Under the pieces are notes generated by a model. That model worked only from the letters and a program-made list of their open reading frames with translations, made no database searches and was not told where the DNA came from. The position numbers and the translations under genes were made by a program. Below are positions 8,010 to 15,855 of a stretch of 39,207 bases of DNA, piece after piece. Each line of letters begins with the position of its first letter. Position 1 is the stretch's first letter. The stretch is from Ignavibacteriota bacterium (GTDB lineage Bacteria; Bacteroidota; Ignavibacteria; UBA10030; UBA6906): positions 1 through 39,207 of the forward strand of contig PMDK01000296.1 in assembly GCA_003154425.1 (NCBI GenBank), read 5' to 3'.

Positions 8010-9563
8010 ATGGCAAAAACCAGATCTGCCGGGTCCGGCTACATGAAACTCGCAGGAAGCGCCAAAGCAGCACCCGAGGGAACCATGACGGATACGCTCG
8101 GCGCCGACGAGGTCGCCGACGTCACGGTCCGTGTCCGCGGTGGAAAACCGCTGAACCCACGATCGAACCCGGGCAAACGCCTCTCGCGAGAAGAGTTCGC
8201 CAGGCAGTATGGCTCCTCGGACCGGGACCTCGCGGCAGTTGAACAGTTCGCCCACGAGCATCATCTCACGATCGTCGAATCGAGCAGTGCGCGCAAAAGC
8301 GTGATCCTCAGGGGGAAGGTGAAGGACTTCGAGGATGCGTTCATGGTCCACCTTTCCCACTACCGCGACGCGGGAGGGAATGTCTTCCGGTGCAGGACCG
8401 GCGAAATCTCGATACCAAAGTCGCTCGAGAAGATCATCGAGGGGGTCTTCGGACTCGACGACCGGCCTCTCACGCGGCCGATGTTCCAGGTGGAAACGCG
8501 CGACGGGAAGTTCATCAACCATGCGGCATCTCCCCAGAGCTTCTCCCCCAATGCGCTGGCAGGTATCTACGGCTTCCCGAAGAGCGTTACAGGCAAAGGA
8601 CAGTGCATCGGCATCATCGAACTCGGGGGAGGATACCGGACAAACGACCTCAAGGCGTATTTCAAGTCGCTGAATATTCCGCTCCCCTCCGTGAAGGCCG
8701 TCTCTGTGGACGGAGGGCTCAACAGTCCCTCAACCGCGGACAGCGCCGACGGCGAGGTGATGCTCGACATCGAAATCGCCGGCGCGATTTCCCCCGGAGC
8801 GGCGATCGTCGTCTACTTCGCGCCGAACTCGGACAAGGGGTTCCTGGATGCGATCACGACGGCCGTCCATGACGCAAAAAACAAGCCCAGTGTGATTTCC
8901 ATCAGCTGGGGCTCCGCGGAGAGCCGATGGACCGCCCAGTCACTGAAGAGCTTCAACGACGCCTTCAACGCGGCCGCGACGGTCGGCGTCACCGTCTGTG
9001 CCGCTGCAGGGGACCAGGGTTCCAGCGACAGCGAGACGGACGGGAAGGTCCATGCCGATTTTCCGTCTTCAAGTCCGTTCGTCCTGGCCTGCGGCGGAAC
9101 AAAGCTCACCGTGAACGGGACAACCATACAGTCGGAAGTCGTCTGGCATGAGTCCAGCGACTCCGCCACCGGGGGAGGCGTAAGCGACGTGTTCCCTCTC
9201 CCCGACTATCAGAAGAAAGCGGGGGTGCCTCCCTCTGCAAGCTCGGGGTTCAAGGGGAGAGGTGTGCCGGATATCGCGGCGGACGCAGACCCGGAGACAG
9301 GATATAATGTGCTCGTCGACGGACAACAGCTTGTGATCGGCGGAACGAGCGCCGTGGCTCCGCTTATGGCCGCGCTGATCGCGCGCGTGAACCAGGCAAA
9401 GGGGAAGCCGGTCGGTTTCATTCATCCCGCGCTGTACGCCAACCCGAAGCTGTGCCGCGACATCACGCAGGGGGACAATATCACCACCTCAACGCACAAG
9501 GGGTACAAAGCCGGCCCGGGATGGGATCCGTGCACAGGGTGGGGGGTCTTATCGGGGCTTTAG
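8010..9563 (+). CDS. sedolisin/kumamolisin-type serine-carboxyl peptidase (S53)
   Basis: The protein has 517 residues. Residues ~30-165 form the S53 pro-domain (activation region), followed by the catalytic domain. Glu249 and Asp253 (GEVMLDIEIAG), Asp335 (AAGDQGSSD) and Ser447 (GGTSAVAP) match the Glu-Asp-Asp-Ser set of kumamolisin. The spacings of 4, 82 and 112 residues are nearly those of kumamolisin. The C-terminal DITQGDN and GPGWDPCTGWG fit the calcium site. It is an acid endopeptidase made as a self-cleaving zymogen. There is no classical signal peptide, as in kumamolisin itself, so the export route is open. A strong Shine-Dalgarno (GGGAGGAG) precedes the ATG. No house-type promoter is seen in the 66-bp gap after the MFS gene, so cotranscription is likely. 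Confidence 0.93.
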   Translation: MAKTRSAGSGYMKLAGSAKAAPEGTMTDTLGADEVADVTVRVRGGKPLNPRSNPGKRLSREEFARQYGSSDRDLAAVEQFAHEHHLTIVESSSARKSVILRGKVKDFEDAFMVHLSHYRDAGGNVFRCRTGEISIPKSLEKIIEGVFGLDDRPLTRPMFQVETRDGKFINHAASPQSFSPNALAGIYGFPKSVTGKGQCIGIIELGGGYRTNDLKAYFKSLNIPLPSVKAVSVDGGLNSPSTADSADGEVMLDIEIAGAISPGAAIVVYFAPNSDKGFLDAITTAVHDAKNKPSVISISWGSAESRWTAQSLKSFNDAFNAAATVGVTVCAAAGDQGSSDSETDGKVHADFPSSSPFVLACGGTKLTVNGTTIQSEVVWHESSDSATGGGVSDVFPLPDYQKKAGVPPSASSGFKGRGVPDIAADADPETGYNVLVDGQQLVIGGTSAVAPLMAALIARVNQAKGKPVGFIHPALYANPKLCRDITQGDNITTSTHKGYKAGPGWDPCTGWGVLSGL

Positions 9564-9574
9564 AGGCGTAATTG

Positions 9575-10690
9575 CTAATATTCGCACTGCCTCGCTGCGT
9601 CCGCGAAGGCCTTCAGGTTTTCCACGGGAGTGTCGAAGAAATGATCTGACGCGGAGCAGATGTACGCACCATCCCGGCCGACCTTCTCGAAGAGCTCGAG
9701 CACATTCTTCCTGATCGCATCCTTCGAGCCCCGGGTGAGCGTATTGTACTGATCGATCCCGCCGATGAGCGCCAGACGATCGCCTACTTTCATTCTGAGA
9801 TCCCACGGCTCCTGGTTTCCCCCCACGCTGGGCGGGGCCAGCGTCTCAGATGCGTCAGTATGATTTGCGACAATATATTCTTCGATCCCCCGCGTGCCGC
9901 CGCACGTGTGGTAGGTGACGGTGAACCCGGCGTTGTGCAGGGCGTCGTGCATCCGCCGGTCATACGGGAGACAGAATTCCCTGTGGATGGCCGGGGAAAT
10001 CAGGGTCGAAGAAGCCGCTCCCCCGCCGGTCTCAATCAGATCGAACCTGGCACCCTTCATCGACTCGATGAATTGCAGCTTCTTTTCGAGGAGGATTCCG
10101 AGAAATTCGTGAACCCATCCGGGCTTGTCAAACGTGGCCTCGATCAGGCGGGTGACATCCATGAGACATGCGGCATGTTGCCAGCAACCGGCCTGATCCC
10201 CCCAGACGAATCCCCGGAGGATTCCCGCGTCCCCAACCTCATCGTATTTTTCCTGAACAGGCGCAAGGTTCAGGCGCGGAACCGGCATGTATTTCCTTAT
10301 GAGGTCAAGGTCATCCTCCTTCTTGACCAGGTACTCCGTAATCCATGTGGTCTTCCTGTCCCCGGCCGTCTTATAGCTGAGAGTCCCTTCCGGGGTGGAT
10401 ATCGTATGATGCACAACCCGGCGTTCCGGCTCATTGCTGACGATACGCGGTACATCCTTCCACGTCGAGGTATTGAGCTTCGTGAAATCGGCATCCACGA
10501 GCCAGAATTGCGCCATGTCCTCGAAATACTGGATCTGAGCGTCCAGGCCGACATATTTGCACGCTTCGAGGTCGCTCATGCCTCCCATGAATTCTTCCAG
10601 GTGAAAACCCTGCCATTGATGAACTGTCGCGGGGAGGCGGTCAGGCTTCCCCTTATGAAGCGCTGTCAGGAGACGGTCTTTGGGGGTCAT
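9575..10690 (-). CDS. UroD-family protein with methylcobamide methyltransferase-type zinc site
   Basis: The protein has 371 residues from the ATG at 10690. This start is preferred because the predicted transcription start (~10704) lies between it and the next upstream candidate. The fold is the uroporphyrinogen decarboxylase barrel (MTPKDRLLTALHKGKPDRLP at the N-terminus). His261-x-Cys263 (YHTCGG) plus Cys345 (YICSASDH) form the HxC...C zinc site of the MtaA/MtbA/CmuA methyltransferase branch, which is absent from true UroD. The likely role is moving a methyl group between a corrinoid protein and a thiol or other acceptor. No corrinoid protein or partner methyltransferase lies nearby, so the substrate is unknown. 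It converges with the S53 gene, 11 bp apart. Confidence 0.85.
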   Translation of the reverse strand: MTPKDRLLTALHKGKPDRLPATVHQWQGFHLEEFMGGMSDLEACKYVGLDAQIQYFEDMAQFWLVDADFTKLNTSTWKDVPRIVSNEPERRVVHHTISTPEGTLSYKTAGDRKTTWITEYLVKKEDDLDLIRKYMPVPRLNLAPVQEKYDEVGDAGILRGFVWGDQAGCWQHAACLMDVTRLIEATFDKPGWVHEFLGILLEKKLQFIESMKGARFDLIETGGGAASSTLISPAIHREFCLPYDRRMHDALHNAGFTVTYHTCGGTRGIEEYIVANHTDASETLAPPSVGGNQEPWDLRMKVGDRLALIGGIDQYNTLTRGSKDAIRKNVLELFEKVGRDGAYICSASDHFFDTPVENLKAFADAARQCEY

Positions 10691-10710
10691 CGGAGTATTC
10701 CGTTGAGTGG

Positions 10711-10739
10711 AAGATACTCCCAAGAGGGTGAATAAACAA
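10711..10739 (-). promoter_or_regulatory. house-type promoter of the UroD-family gene
   Basis: Minus strand TTGTTT (10739-10734), 17 bp, TATCTT (10716-10711); predicted start near 10704, a leader of only about 14 nt. GGAGTAT (10692-10698) and ATACTCC (10714-10720) form a 7-bp inverted repeat across the -10 box and start site, a possible operator. The -35 side overlaps the ribosome site of the divergent esterase remnant. Confidence 0.65.
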
Positions 10740-10746
10740 GGAGGAG

Positions 10747-10920
10747 ATGGTGGGAAGAACTATCTCTGCGTTGCTCACGATCCCCGGTTGTGCGGCATCC
10801 ACGCTCCTGTTCAGCCCGCCGGGAGCGTTTGCGGCGGACACGCTCCTGACGATCGACGCGGGGAAGATCCGGGGGGTGATGGAGACGGCTAGACGAGTGA
10901 GCGGTTCTCGAGTTCTATGA
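10747..10920 (+). pseudogene. 5' remnant of a secreted carboxylesterase
   Basis: An ideal translation start (AAGGAGGAG then ATG at 10747) opens a 57-codon frame. It encodes a signal peptide (about residues 1-29, ending PPGAFA before A) and then DTLLTIDAGKIRGV, which looks like the first strand of type B carboxylesterases (the GxIRG segment before the usual F-x-GIPYA motif). The similarity ends near base 10885, where the frame runs antisense into the 3' end of the metallophosphoesterase gene and stops at 10918-10920. The catalytic domain, normally about 500 residues, is missing. It is most simply a deletion remnant whose start signals survive. A real short secreted peptide is less likely. Confidence 0.5.
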
Positions 10921-11545
10921 TATCCTCGATCGTGACCACGGCATAATACCCTTTCCCGGCCGGACCGCAGTTGATGACCGGCAGCCCGGCGATCTTATCG
11001 ATCCCGCGGGCTTCATGTATGTGACCGCAGATTGTGGCATCGGGTTTCCTCAGCCTGATGAAGTCACGCACAGCGCTGCTCCCGACATGTTTCCCCGAAC
11101 GCGCGCGGTCGAGTGCAGTCCCTTTCGGGGCGGCATGGGGGACAAAGATCTTCCAGTGGGCCGCGGCGACACCCTTCCACCCCGCCTCCGCGCGGGCCAT
11201 GATTTCTCTCTCCGAGATTTCGTTCAGGGTGTGCAACGGCGAGGCCGGAGCCGCCGAGACGCCGAAAAATCCCGCCTCCCCGATCACCACGCCGCGGGAA
11301 TCAATGGAGACACCAAGCTGCACCAGCTTCCGCTCCAGAGAGAGCGGGTCCATGTTCCCGGCCACCGCGAGAACGGGCTTCTGAAAGGCCTCGATCCGCC
11401 GGATCGCTTTTTCGAGTTCAGAAGGTGTCCCGCCCGTCGTGATATCCCCCGCCAGGATCACCAGGTCGAACCTCTTCTCAAGAGTCAGGACACGCTCGAC
11501 CACCTCGATCGATCCGTGCAGATCACTGAATGCAAGAACGCGCAT
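10889..11545 (-). CDS. calcineurin-like metallophosphoesterase
   Basis: The protein has 218 residues. The full set of metal-binding motifs is present: Asp8-x-His10 (SDLHG), Asp34 (LAGDI), Asn64 (AGNMD), His137 (VPHAAP) and GHIH (174-177). It is cytosolic, with no signal peptide. Its compact size groups it with YfcE-like or archaeal-type phosphodiesterases that hydrolyse phosphodiester or phosphomonoester bonds with two metal ions; the natural substrate is unknown. GGAGAGAG lies 4 nt before the ATG. It follows the GH35 gene by 46 bp with no promoter in between, so it is probably the last gene of that operon. Confidence 0.9.
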   Translation of the reverse strand: MRVLAFSDLHGSIEVVERVLTLEKRFDLVILAGDITTGGTPSELEKAIRRIEAFQKPVLAVAGNMDPLSLERKLVQLGVSIDSRGVVIGEAGFFGVSAAPASPLHTLNEISEREIMARAEAGWKGVAAAHWKIFVPHAAPKGTALDRARSGKHVGSSAVRDFIRLRKPDATICGHIHEARGIDKIAGLPVINCGPAGKGYYAVVTIEDIIELENRSLV

Positions 11546-11591
11546 CTACTCTCTCCTTCGCTATGTATTCGACGCCGGCGGAATATCCGGA

Positions 11592-13397
11592 TTACTCTTC
11601 GAGCGTTTTCATCCCCCGGAGAGGCTTCGGCTCGTTACAGTGGAGGTCGAAAACAACGATCTCATTCCGCCCCCTGTTCAACCACGGAGCCGGGCAGTAC
11701 AGTCGCGTTTGAGGGCCGACATTCCAGTAGCGTCCCAGGTTGTGGCCGTTCACCCAGACGAAGCCCTTCACGTAGCCCGACATGTCGAAATACGTGTCGG
11801 CAGCGGCATTCAGGTCGAATGACCCTTTGAAGAACACCCCGCGCCGCGCAGTGTCAACGGGCGCGCTTCTGAGACCCGCAATGTACTTCTCATTCATCGG
11901 CAGGCCGATTACTTCCCAGTTCATCAGCGTCATTCCGTTCAGCGTCACCCGCTCCGTGATCCCCTTCCGGTCGATCAGGGAGGGACCGTAGTTTATCCGC
12001 CCCATCCCCTCGACGAGTATTTCCAGGACCGGCCGGCGGAGATCCGTCTCAGGCAGGTTTATCGTGTTCTCCCCCTCCCGCCGGTCCAGTTTCCCGACAT
12101 AGCGACCGTTCAAGAAAACCAGCGCATAATCGTGCAGATCTGTCACAGTGAGGCTGCCGCTCTTGCGGCCGATGAGCCTCGTCCGGTAGACCATGAAGCC
12201 GTAGTCCTGTCCATACGCCTCGAAGGGTTTCGGCTGGACCGAAAGAAGAGACGGAGGGAGACCGGTCCAGATTGTGGAATATGCCCTCATTGCGACCGGA
12301 GGGATATCCATCGCGGGGACGGGCTCAGGCACAGAAGGCGGCGTGCCGTCAAATCGTGCGATGAGGTTCCGGAGCGCGAAGAACTTCGCCGTCGGTCTCC
12401 CCTGCTCATTGACCGGCGCATCGTAGTCATAGCTCGTGACATGCGGTTCGTACCCTTTCCCGCCGGAGTTCGCCCCCGCGGTAAACCCGAAATTCGTCCC
12501 GCCGTGCACAACGTAGAGATTGAACGATTTCCTGTTCGACAGGAGATACCGCACCTCGGCCAACAGGGACGCCGTATCGGGCCGGGCCCATTTCTCCCCC
12601 CAGTGCGTCAACCAGCCGGGGTACGTCTCGCTGCTGAATGCCGGGACCCGCGGATTTCTCTTTCCTGCTTCCCTGAAGTCTCCATCGTTCGAACCCGAAT
12701 CGAGACCGATCGCTGCTCCGTCGATATTTCCAGCATCGAGCATATATGCCGTGGCGCCATCCGCGGTGTAGAACGGAACATCCACCCCGCCTTTCAGCCA
12801 CATGCCCCTGAGCGCTTCAAGATACGTCGTGTCGTTCCCGTAGCTCCCGTATTCATTTTCAATCTGCACCATGAGGACCGGACCGCCGTTGGTGACCAGG
12901 AGCGGTCTGAGGAGGGCTGCCAGGTGACCGATATATCTCCCGACCGCATCCATATAGCGCGTATCCATGCACCGGACCTTGATGTCGGGTACGCGGAGGA
13001 GGTACGGGGGGAGCCCGCCGAATTCCCATTCGGCGCAGACGTAGGGCCCGGGTCGAAGGAGGACGAACATACCTTCCTCCTGAACGATCCGGATGAACTG
13101 CGCGACATCCCTGTTCTCCGTGGTGAAGTCGAACTGGCCGGGCTCACTCTCGTGGTAATTCCAGAAAATGTAGGCCGCAACCGTGTTACATCCCATGGCC
13201 TTCGTCATCCGGATACGGTGGCGCCAGTATTCCCTGGGGATGCGGGCAGGATGCATCTCACCGCTGATGATCTGAAACGGCTTCCCGTCAAGAAGGAAGT
13301 CGTGTTCGCCCAGCACGAAGGTATGCAGCCCCGGGCGGGACAGGGCGGCGAGCGGCGCAACGATGAGTACGAGTGCGAGTAACGCGGATCTCTTCAT
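11592..13397 (-). CDS. secreted GH35 beta-galactosidase
   Basis: The protein has 601 residues. Residues 1-20 form a signal peptide (LLALVLIVAPLAAL). The TIM barrel opens with FLLDGKPFQIISGEMHPARIP, the standard GH35 start. GGPVLMVQIENEYGSYG contains the acid/base (Glu182), and SSETYPGW contains the nucleophile (Glu257). PGPYVCAEWEFGGLPPYL (~117-133) is also diagnostic. The C-terminal third carries the beta-sandwich domains of the family. It removes terminal beta-galactose from oligo- or polysaccharides in the periplasm or outside the cell; there is no type IX sorting domain. It lies in an operon behind a small unknown gene (33 bp gap). With the GH27 enzyme at 26346-27512 it suggests use of galactose-bearing plant or algal glycans. 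Confidence 0.95.
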   Translation of the reverse strand: MKRSALLALVLIVAPLAALSRPGLHTFVLGEHDFLLDGKPFQIISGEMHPARIPREYWRHRIRMTKAMGCNTVAAYIFWNYHESEPGQFDFTTENRDVAQFIRIVQEEGMFVLLRPGPYVCAEWEFGGLPPYLLRVPDIKVRCMDTRYMDAVGRYIGHLAALLRPLLVTNGGPVLMVQIENEYGSYGNDTTYLEALRGMWLKGGVDVPFYTADGATAYMLDAGNIDGAAIGLDSGSNDGDFREAGKRNPRVPAFSSETYPGWLTHWGEKWARPDTASLLAEVRYLLSNRKSFNLYVVHGGTNFGFTAGANSGGKGYEPHVTSYDYDAPVNEQGRPTAKFFALRNLIARFDGTPPSVPEPVPAMDIPPVAMRAYSTIWTGLPPSLLSVQPKPFEAYGQDYGFMVYRTRLIGRKSGSLTVTDLHDYALVFLNGRYVGKLDRREGENTINLPETDLRRPVLEILVEGMGRINYGPSLIDRKGITERVTLNGMTLMNWEVIGLPMNEKYIAGLRSAPVDTARRGVFFKGSFDLNAAADTYFDMSGYVKGFVWVNGHNLGRYWNVGPQTRLYCPAPWLNRGRNEIVVFDLHCNEPKPLRGMKTLEE

Positions 13398-13430
13398 GGG
13401 TGAAGGCGGAATTGGATCAGCAGGAGAGAT

Positions 13431-13727
13431 TCAGCGGAGTTTTTTTGCAAGCACTTTCGGGTATTCCACGGAGAGGGCGTACTTCTGGACCTCTTTCAGG
13501 CGCCGGGGAAAAAGATCCCGGAGGTTCATATTCGGCATGCCGTCGACATAGATTTCATCGGCGACGAATTCCGCCCTCCCACCTTTCGGGACAAAGTGTC
13601 CTTTCACGCGCGCGTCGAAATGCACCGGCATCTTGTTCACCATCCGTTCGATCTTGATACCGAACTCGCCCCGAATCTTCAGCAACGGCTCAGGAGTGTA
13701 ACCAAAAATCAGCCCCTTGAGATCCAT
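13431..13727 (-). CDS. small protein of unknown function, first gene of the GH35 operon
   Basis: The protein has 98 residues from the ATG at 13727; GGGGGA stands 6 nt upstream, whereas a TTG further upstream has no ribosome site. I recognise no family. It has no signal peptide or membrane helix. Beta-strand-like segments alternate (LKIRGEFGIKIE, VHFDARVKGHFVP, AEFVADEIYVDGMP), followed by a basic helix (RRLKEVQKYA) and the end VLAKKLR. The pattern loosely recalls half of a DUF2993-type lipid-binding fold, but this is weak. Position as promoter-proximal gene ahead of GH35 and the phosphoesterase suggests a shared regulatory unit, not a shared reaction. Confidence 0.65.
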   Translation of the reverse strand: MDLKGLIFGYTPEPLLKIRGEFGIKIERMVNKMPVHFDARVKGHFVPKGGRAEFVADEIYVDGMPNMNLRDLFPRRLKEVQKYALSVEYPKVLAKKLR

Positions 13728-13790
13728 GAGGGTCCCCCAATGCGGGATAGATATGGACAAGCAATGAATGGCAGAACAGAGTGGTGTGCA

Positions 13791-13819
13791 ATCATACGCA
13801 CGGGCGGGACGAATGTCAA
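13791..13819 (-). promoter_or_regulatory. near-consensus promoter of the GH35 operon
   Basis: Minus strand TTGACA (13819-13814), exactly 17 bp, TATGAT (13796-13791). This is the best sigma70-like match of the window. Predicted transcription start is about 13783-13784, leaving a leader of ~56 nt. Confidence 0.75.
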
Positions 13820-13845
13820 ATCCTGGAAGGCCTTTCTTCCGCTTC

Positions 13846-13861
13846 TGTGATCTGTGTCACC
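13846..13861. promoter_or_regulatory. CRP-like operator upstream of the GH35 operon
   Basis: TGTGA (13846-13850), six bases, TCAC plus C (13857-13861) matches the CRP/FNR-superfamily consensus TGTGA-N6-TCACA in 9 of 10 positions. Its centre is about 70 bp upstream of the predicted start of the GH35 operon, a standard class I activation position. I found no second such site in the intergenic regions. Catabolite-type control is inferred. Confidence 0.5.
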
Positions 13862-13887
13862 GAATTCCGGCACGCGGCCGCGGGATA

Positions 13888-13922
13888 CCGACTCAATGAC
13901 CCATGTGTGTGCGTTGAGTCGG
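13888..13922. repeat. 9-bp perfect inverted repeat (hairpin)
   Basis: CCGACTCAA (13888-13896) and TTGAGTCGG (13914-13922) pair perfectly around a 17-nt loop. It lies between the CRP-like site and the M28 stop codon and could be a transcript-end structure of the M28 mRNA or part of a plus-strand RNA ending at 14000. The rest of the 278-bp gap 13728-14005 shows nothing else. Confidence 0.45.
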
Positions 13923-13976
13923 GGCGGGGCCGACGTGAAGAAAGCCGACACGCCTCAGAGTGGCTCGATTGTTAGC

Positions 13977-14000
13977 CCCGCCAGAGAGCGGCGGGTTTTT
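13977..14000 (+). terminator. intrinsic terminator, oriented on the plus strand
   Basis: CCCGCC (13977-13982), a 7-nt loop, GGCGGG (13990-13995), then TTTTT (13996-14000). The T-tract follows the stem on the plus strand, although both neighbouring genes are on the minus strand. For M28 the same stem lies just past the stop codon but is not followed by U residues. No house-type plus-strand promoter is seen upstream. Confidence 0.6.
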
Positions 14001-14005
14001 CAAAA

Positions 14006-15721
14006 TTAAGGGGTGCGCTGGCCTCCCGACGGCATGGGCTTCCTTGGGAATTTCGCGTCCCTGTTGGCCGCCGTGTATGCAAAGACCGCAATGATCGTCG
14101 CAGCCTGCTTCATGTCGGGCTCCTGCGCCCTTTCGAACACGTCCATATTATAGTGGTGCGTCCGGCTGTCGTATTCCAGAGGATCCTGGATAAACTGGAA
14201 TCCGGGGAGCCCGATGCCGTCGAACGACTGGTGATCTGTCCCCCCCGTGTTCTGGATCGTGATCGTCTGCGCCGTCGGATCCCCGTAGGCGGTGAACCAG
14301 CTCCGGAATACCGGGCGCGCGGCCTCGTTCCCCTGGAGATAGATGCCCCGGATCCGTCCGCTTCCGTTGTCGTGGTTGAAGTAGACGGAGAGCTTGTCGT
14401 ATTCGGGAGTTGTCTTCAACTCTCCTCCCCCGCCCGGGAACCCTCCGCCGGCGTCCCCTTCGCGCCTGCCGAATACTGCGGAAACATATTCACGGGACCC
14501 GATAAGTCCCTCCTCCTCCGACCCCCACAGACCGATGCGGATCGTCCGCCGCGGCTTCAATCCGGCGCTCTTCATGACCGTCCCGAGTATGCGCATCGCC
14601 TCCATGCAGGCCGCGGTCCCTGTGCCGTTATCCGTCGCGCCGGTCCCGCTGTGCCAGCTGTCGAAGTGAGCTCCGATCATGACGACCTCATCCTTCAGAT
14701 CGGTGCCGGGAATCTCTCCGATGATGTCGAACCCCGAATCCGCCTTCGTCGTGGCGACTTCGAGGTTCATGTCGAGCCTCACCTTCTCCCCCATCCGGAG
14801 CATGCGCACGATCCGGTTATAGTGTTCCGACGCAAAAACAACCTGGGGAATGATTTCAGGCGCTTTCTGGTCGTAAGGCGCAATGCGCTGATTGAACGGG
14901 ATGTCGGCTGACTGGGGAACGGTCGCGGACTGGACCAGCAGCGTTCCTCCATCCCCTCGCCCCTCTGTGATAGCCGCAAGGGCCTTTTCGTTCTGCGCGA
15001 ATTCCAGCTTCCGCGGGTTCACCTGCATTTCCTGCCAGCGCATGATCACCGCGGGGCTATCGATATCGGGTGCGAACTGGCGCATGATCGTGAACATCGA
15101 ATCGAGCGTCGGAACCCGGCCAAAGAGTCCCCGGCGCCCACCCCTGCGTCCACCCTGCACGTCCGCGTTCGCCATCTTCAGGAGAACAGAGTCAGCGAGC
15201 CGGAGGGCGAGCGGCTCGAAATGGGGCTTCACCTCCGCGGGAGCGCTCAGGAGAACATACTTCCCTTTCAGCTTCCCTTTGTATGCATCAAAATCCTCGG
15301 GCTTCTTAACGTCCAGGTAAACGACGTCCGCTTCGGTCTCGTCCACACCCGGAGACCAAGCCGCGGGATAGGCGATGACCGGATAGGGGACCGGCGTCTT
15401 GACCATCGCGTAGAAATTCTTCAGCGACCAGCCCCTGCCGAGAGGCGCCCAGTGATGGTAGTGGACATTCTGGAGACCCCAGCCTTTCAATTCCTTCCCC
15501 GCCCAGTCCGCAGCCCTCTTGAACTCGGGGGACCATCCCAGCCGGGGACCGTACACATCCGAGAGAGTGCTGAGGATCTCCATTACGTGAGAGTTCTTCA
15601 GTCCCTCTTCCTTGATTTTCGCAACAGCCGCGGTATCGACCTTTTCGCGAGGTGTCTGGGCGAGAGCATAACCCGACACCAGCGAAAGAAGTACGATGAT
15701 CCTGGTCACCGTGTGAGTCAT
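14006..15721 (-). CDS. secreted M28-family zinc aminopeptidase
   Basis: The protein has 571 residues from the ATG at 15721 (AGGAGG upstream, signal peptide IIVLLSLVSGYALAQ right after). A longer reading frame upstream would start before the predicted transcription start. The zinc site of M28 peptidases is intact: His352 (GAHFDSW), Asp364 (GATDNGTG), the SEEEG glutamates (401-405), Asp451 (NHDNGSG) and His497 (GTDHQSF). A PA-type insert occupies about residues 100-260, as in glutamate carboxypeptidase-like members, including a Gly/Arg-rich linker near 190-201. It probably trims amino acids from peptides in the periplasm or outside. It has its own promoter at 15807-15835. Confidence 0.92.
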   Translation of the reverse strand: MTHTVTRIIVLLSLVSGYALAQTPREKVDTAAVAKIKEEGLKNSHVMEILSTLSDVYGPRLGWSPEFKRAADWAGKELKGWGLQNVHYHHWAPLGRGWSLKNFYAMVKTPVPYPVIAYPAAWSPGVDETEADVVYLDVKKPEDFDAYKGKLKGKYVLLSAPAEVKPHFEPLALRLADSVLLKMANADVQGGRRGGRRGLFGRVPTLDSMFTIMRQFAPDIDSPAVIMRWQEMQVNPRKLEFAQNEKALAAITEGRGDGGTLLVQSATVPQSADIPFNQRIAPYDQKAPEIIPQVVFASEHYNRIVRMLRMGEKVRLDMNLEVATTKADSGFDIIGEIPGTDLKDEVVMIGAHFDSWHSGTGATDNGTGTAACMEAMRILGTVMKSAGLKPRRTIRIGLWGSEEEGLIGSREYVSAVFGRREGDAGGGFPGGGGELKTTPEYDKLSVYFNHDNGSGRIRGIYLQGNEAARPVFRSWFTAYGDPTAQTITIQNTGGTDHQSFDGIGLPGFQFIQDPLEYDSRTHHYNMDVFERAQEPDMKQAATIIAVFAYTAANRDAKFPRKPMPSGGQRTP

Positions 15722-15806
15722 GTGTGAAGTGTCCTCCTGAGCTGAGTAATGAACCGGGGGTGGGAACGGAAGTGCGATGCACCCCGTTCGGCGTTGTTGT
15801 GGACGT

Positions 15807-15835
15807 AATATACAGAAATTAGACAGGCGGGCCAA
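15807..15835 (-). promoter_or_regulatory. house-type promoter of the M28 peptidase gene
   Basis: Minus strand TTGGCC (15835-15830), 17 bp, TATATT (15812-15807); start near 15800, leader of about 80 nt. It lies just past the stop codon of the upstream gene. Confidence 0.65.
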
Positions 15836-15855
15836 CGGGCGGTTTAAGAAGCCTC

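Noticed and set aside
9860-10735. 291-codon plus-strand frame opposite the UroD-family gene
   Set aside because: Shadow of a gene with a conserved zinc site; no start signal of its own.
12132-13382. 416-codon open frame on the plus strand opposite the GH35 gene
   Set aside because: It is a reverse-frame shadow of a clear GH35 enzyme with all catalytic motifs; it has no recognisable domain and an Arg-rich composition typical of antisense frames in GC-rich DNA.
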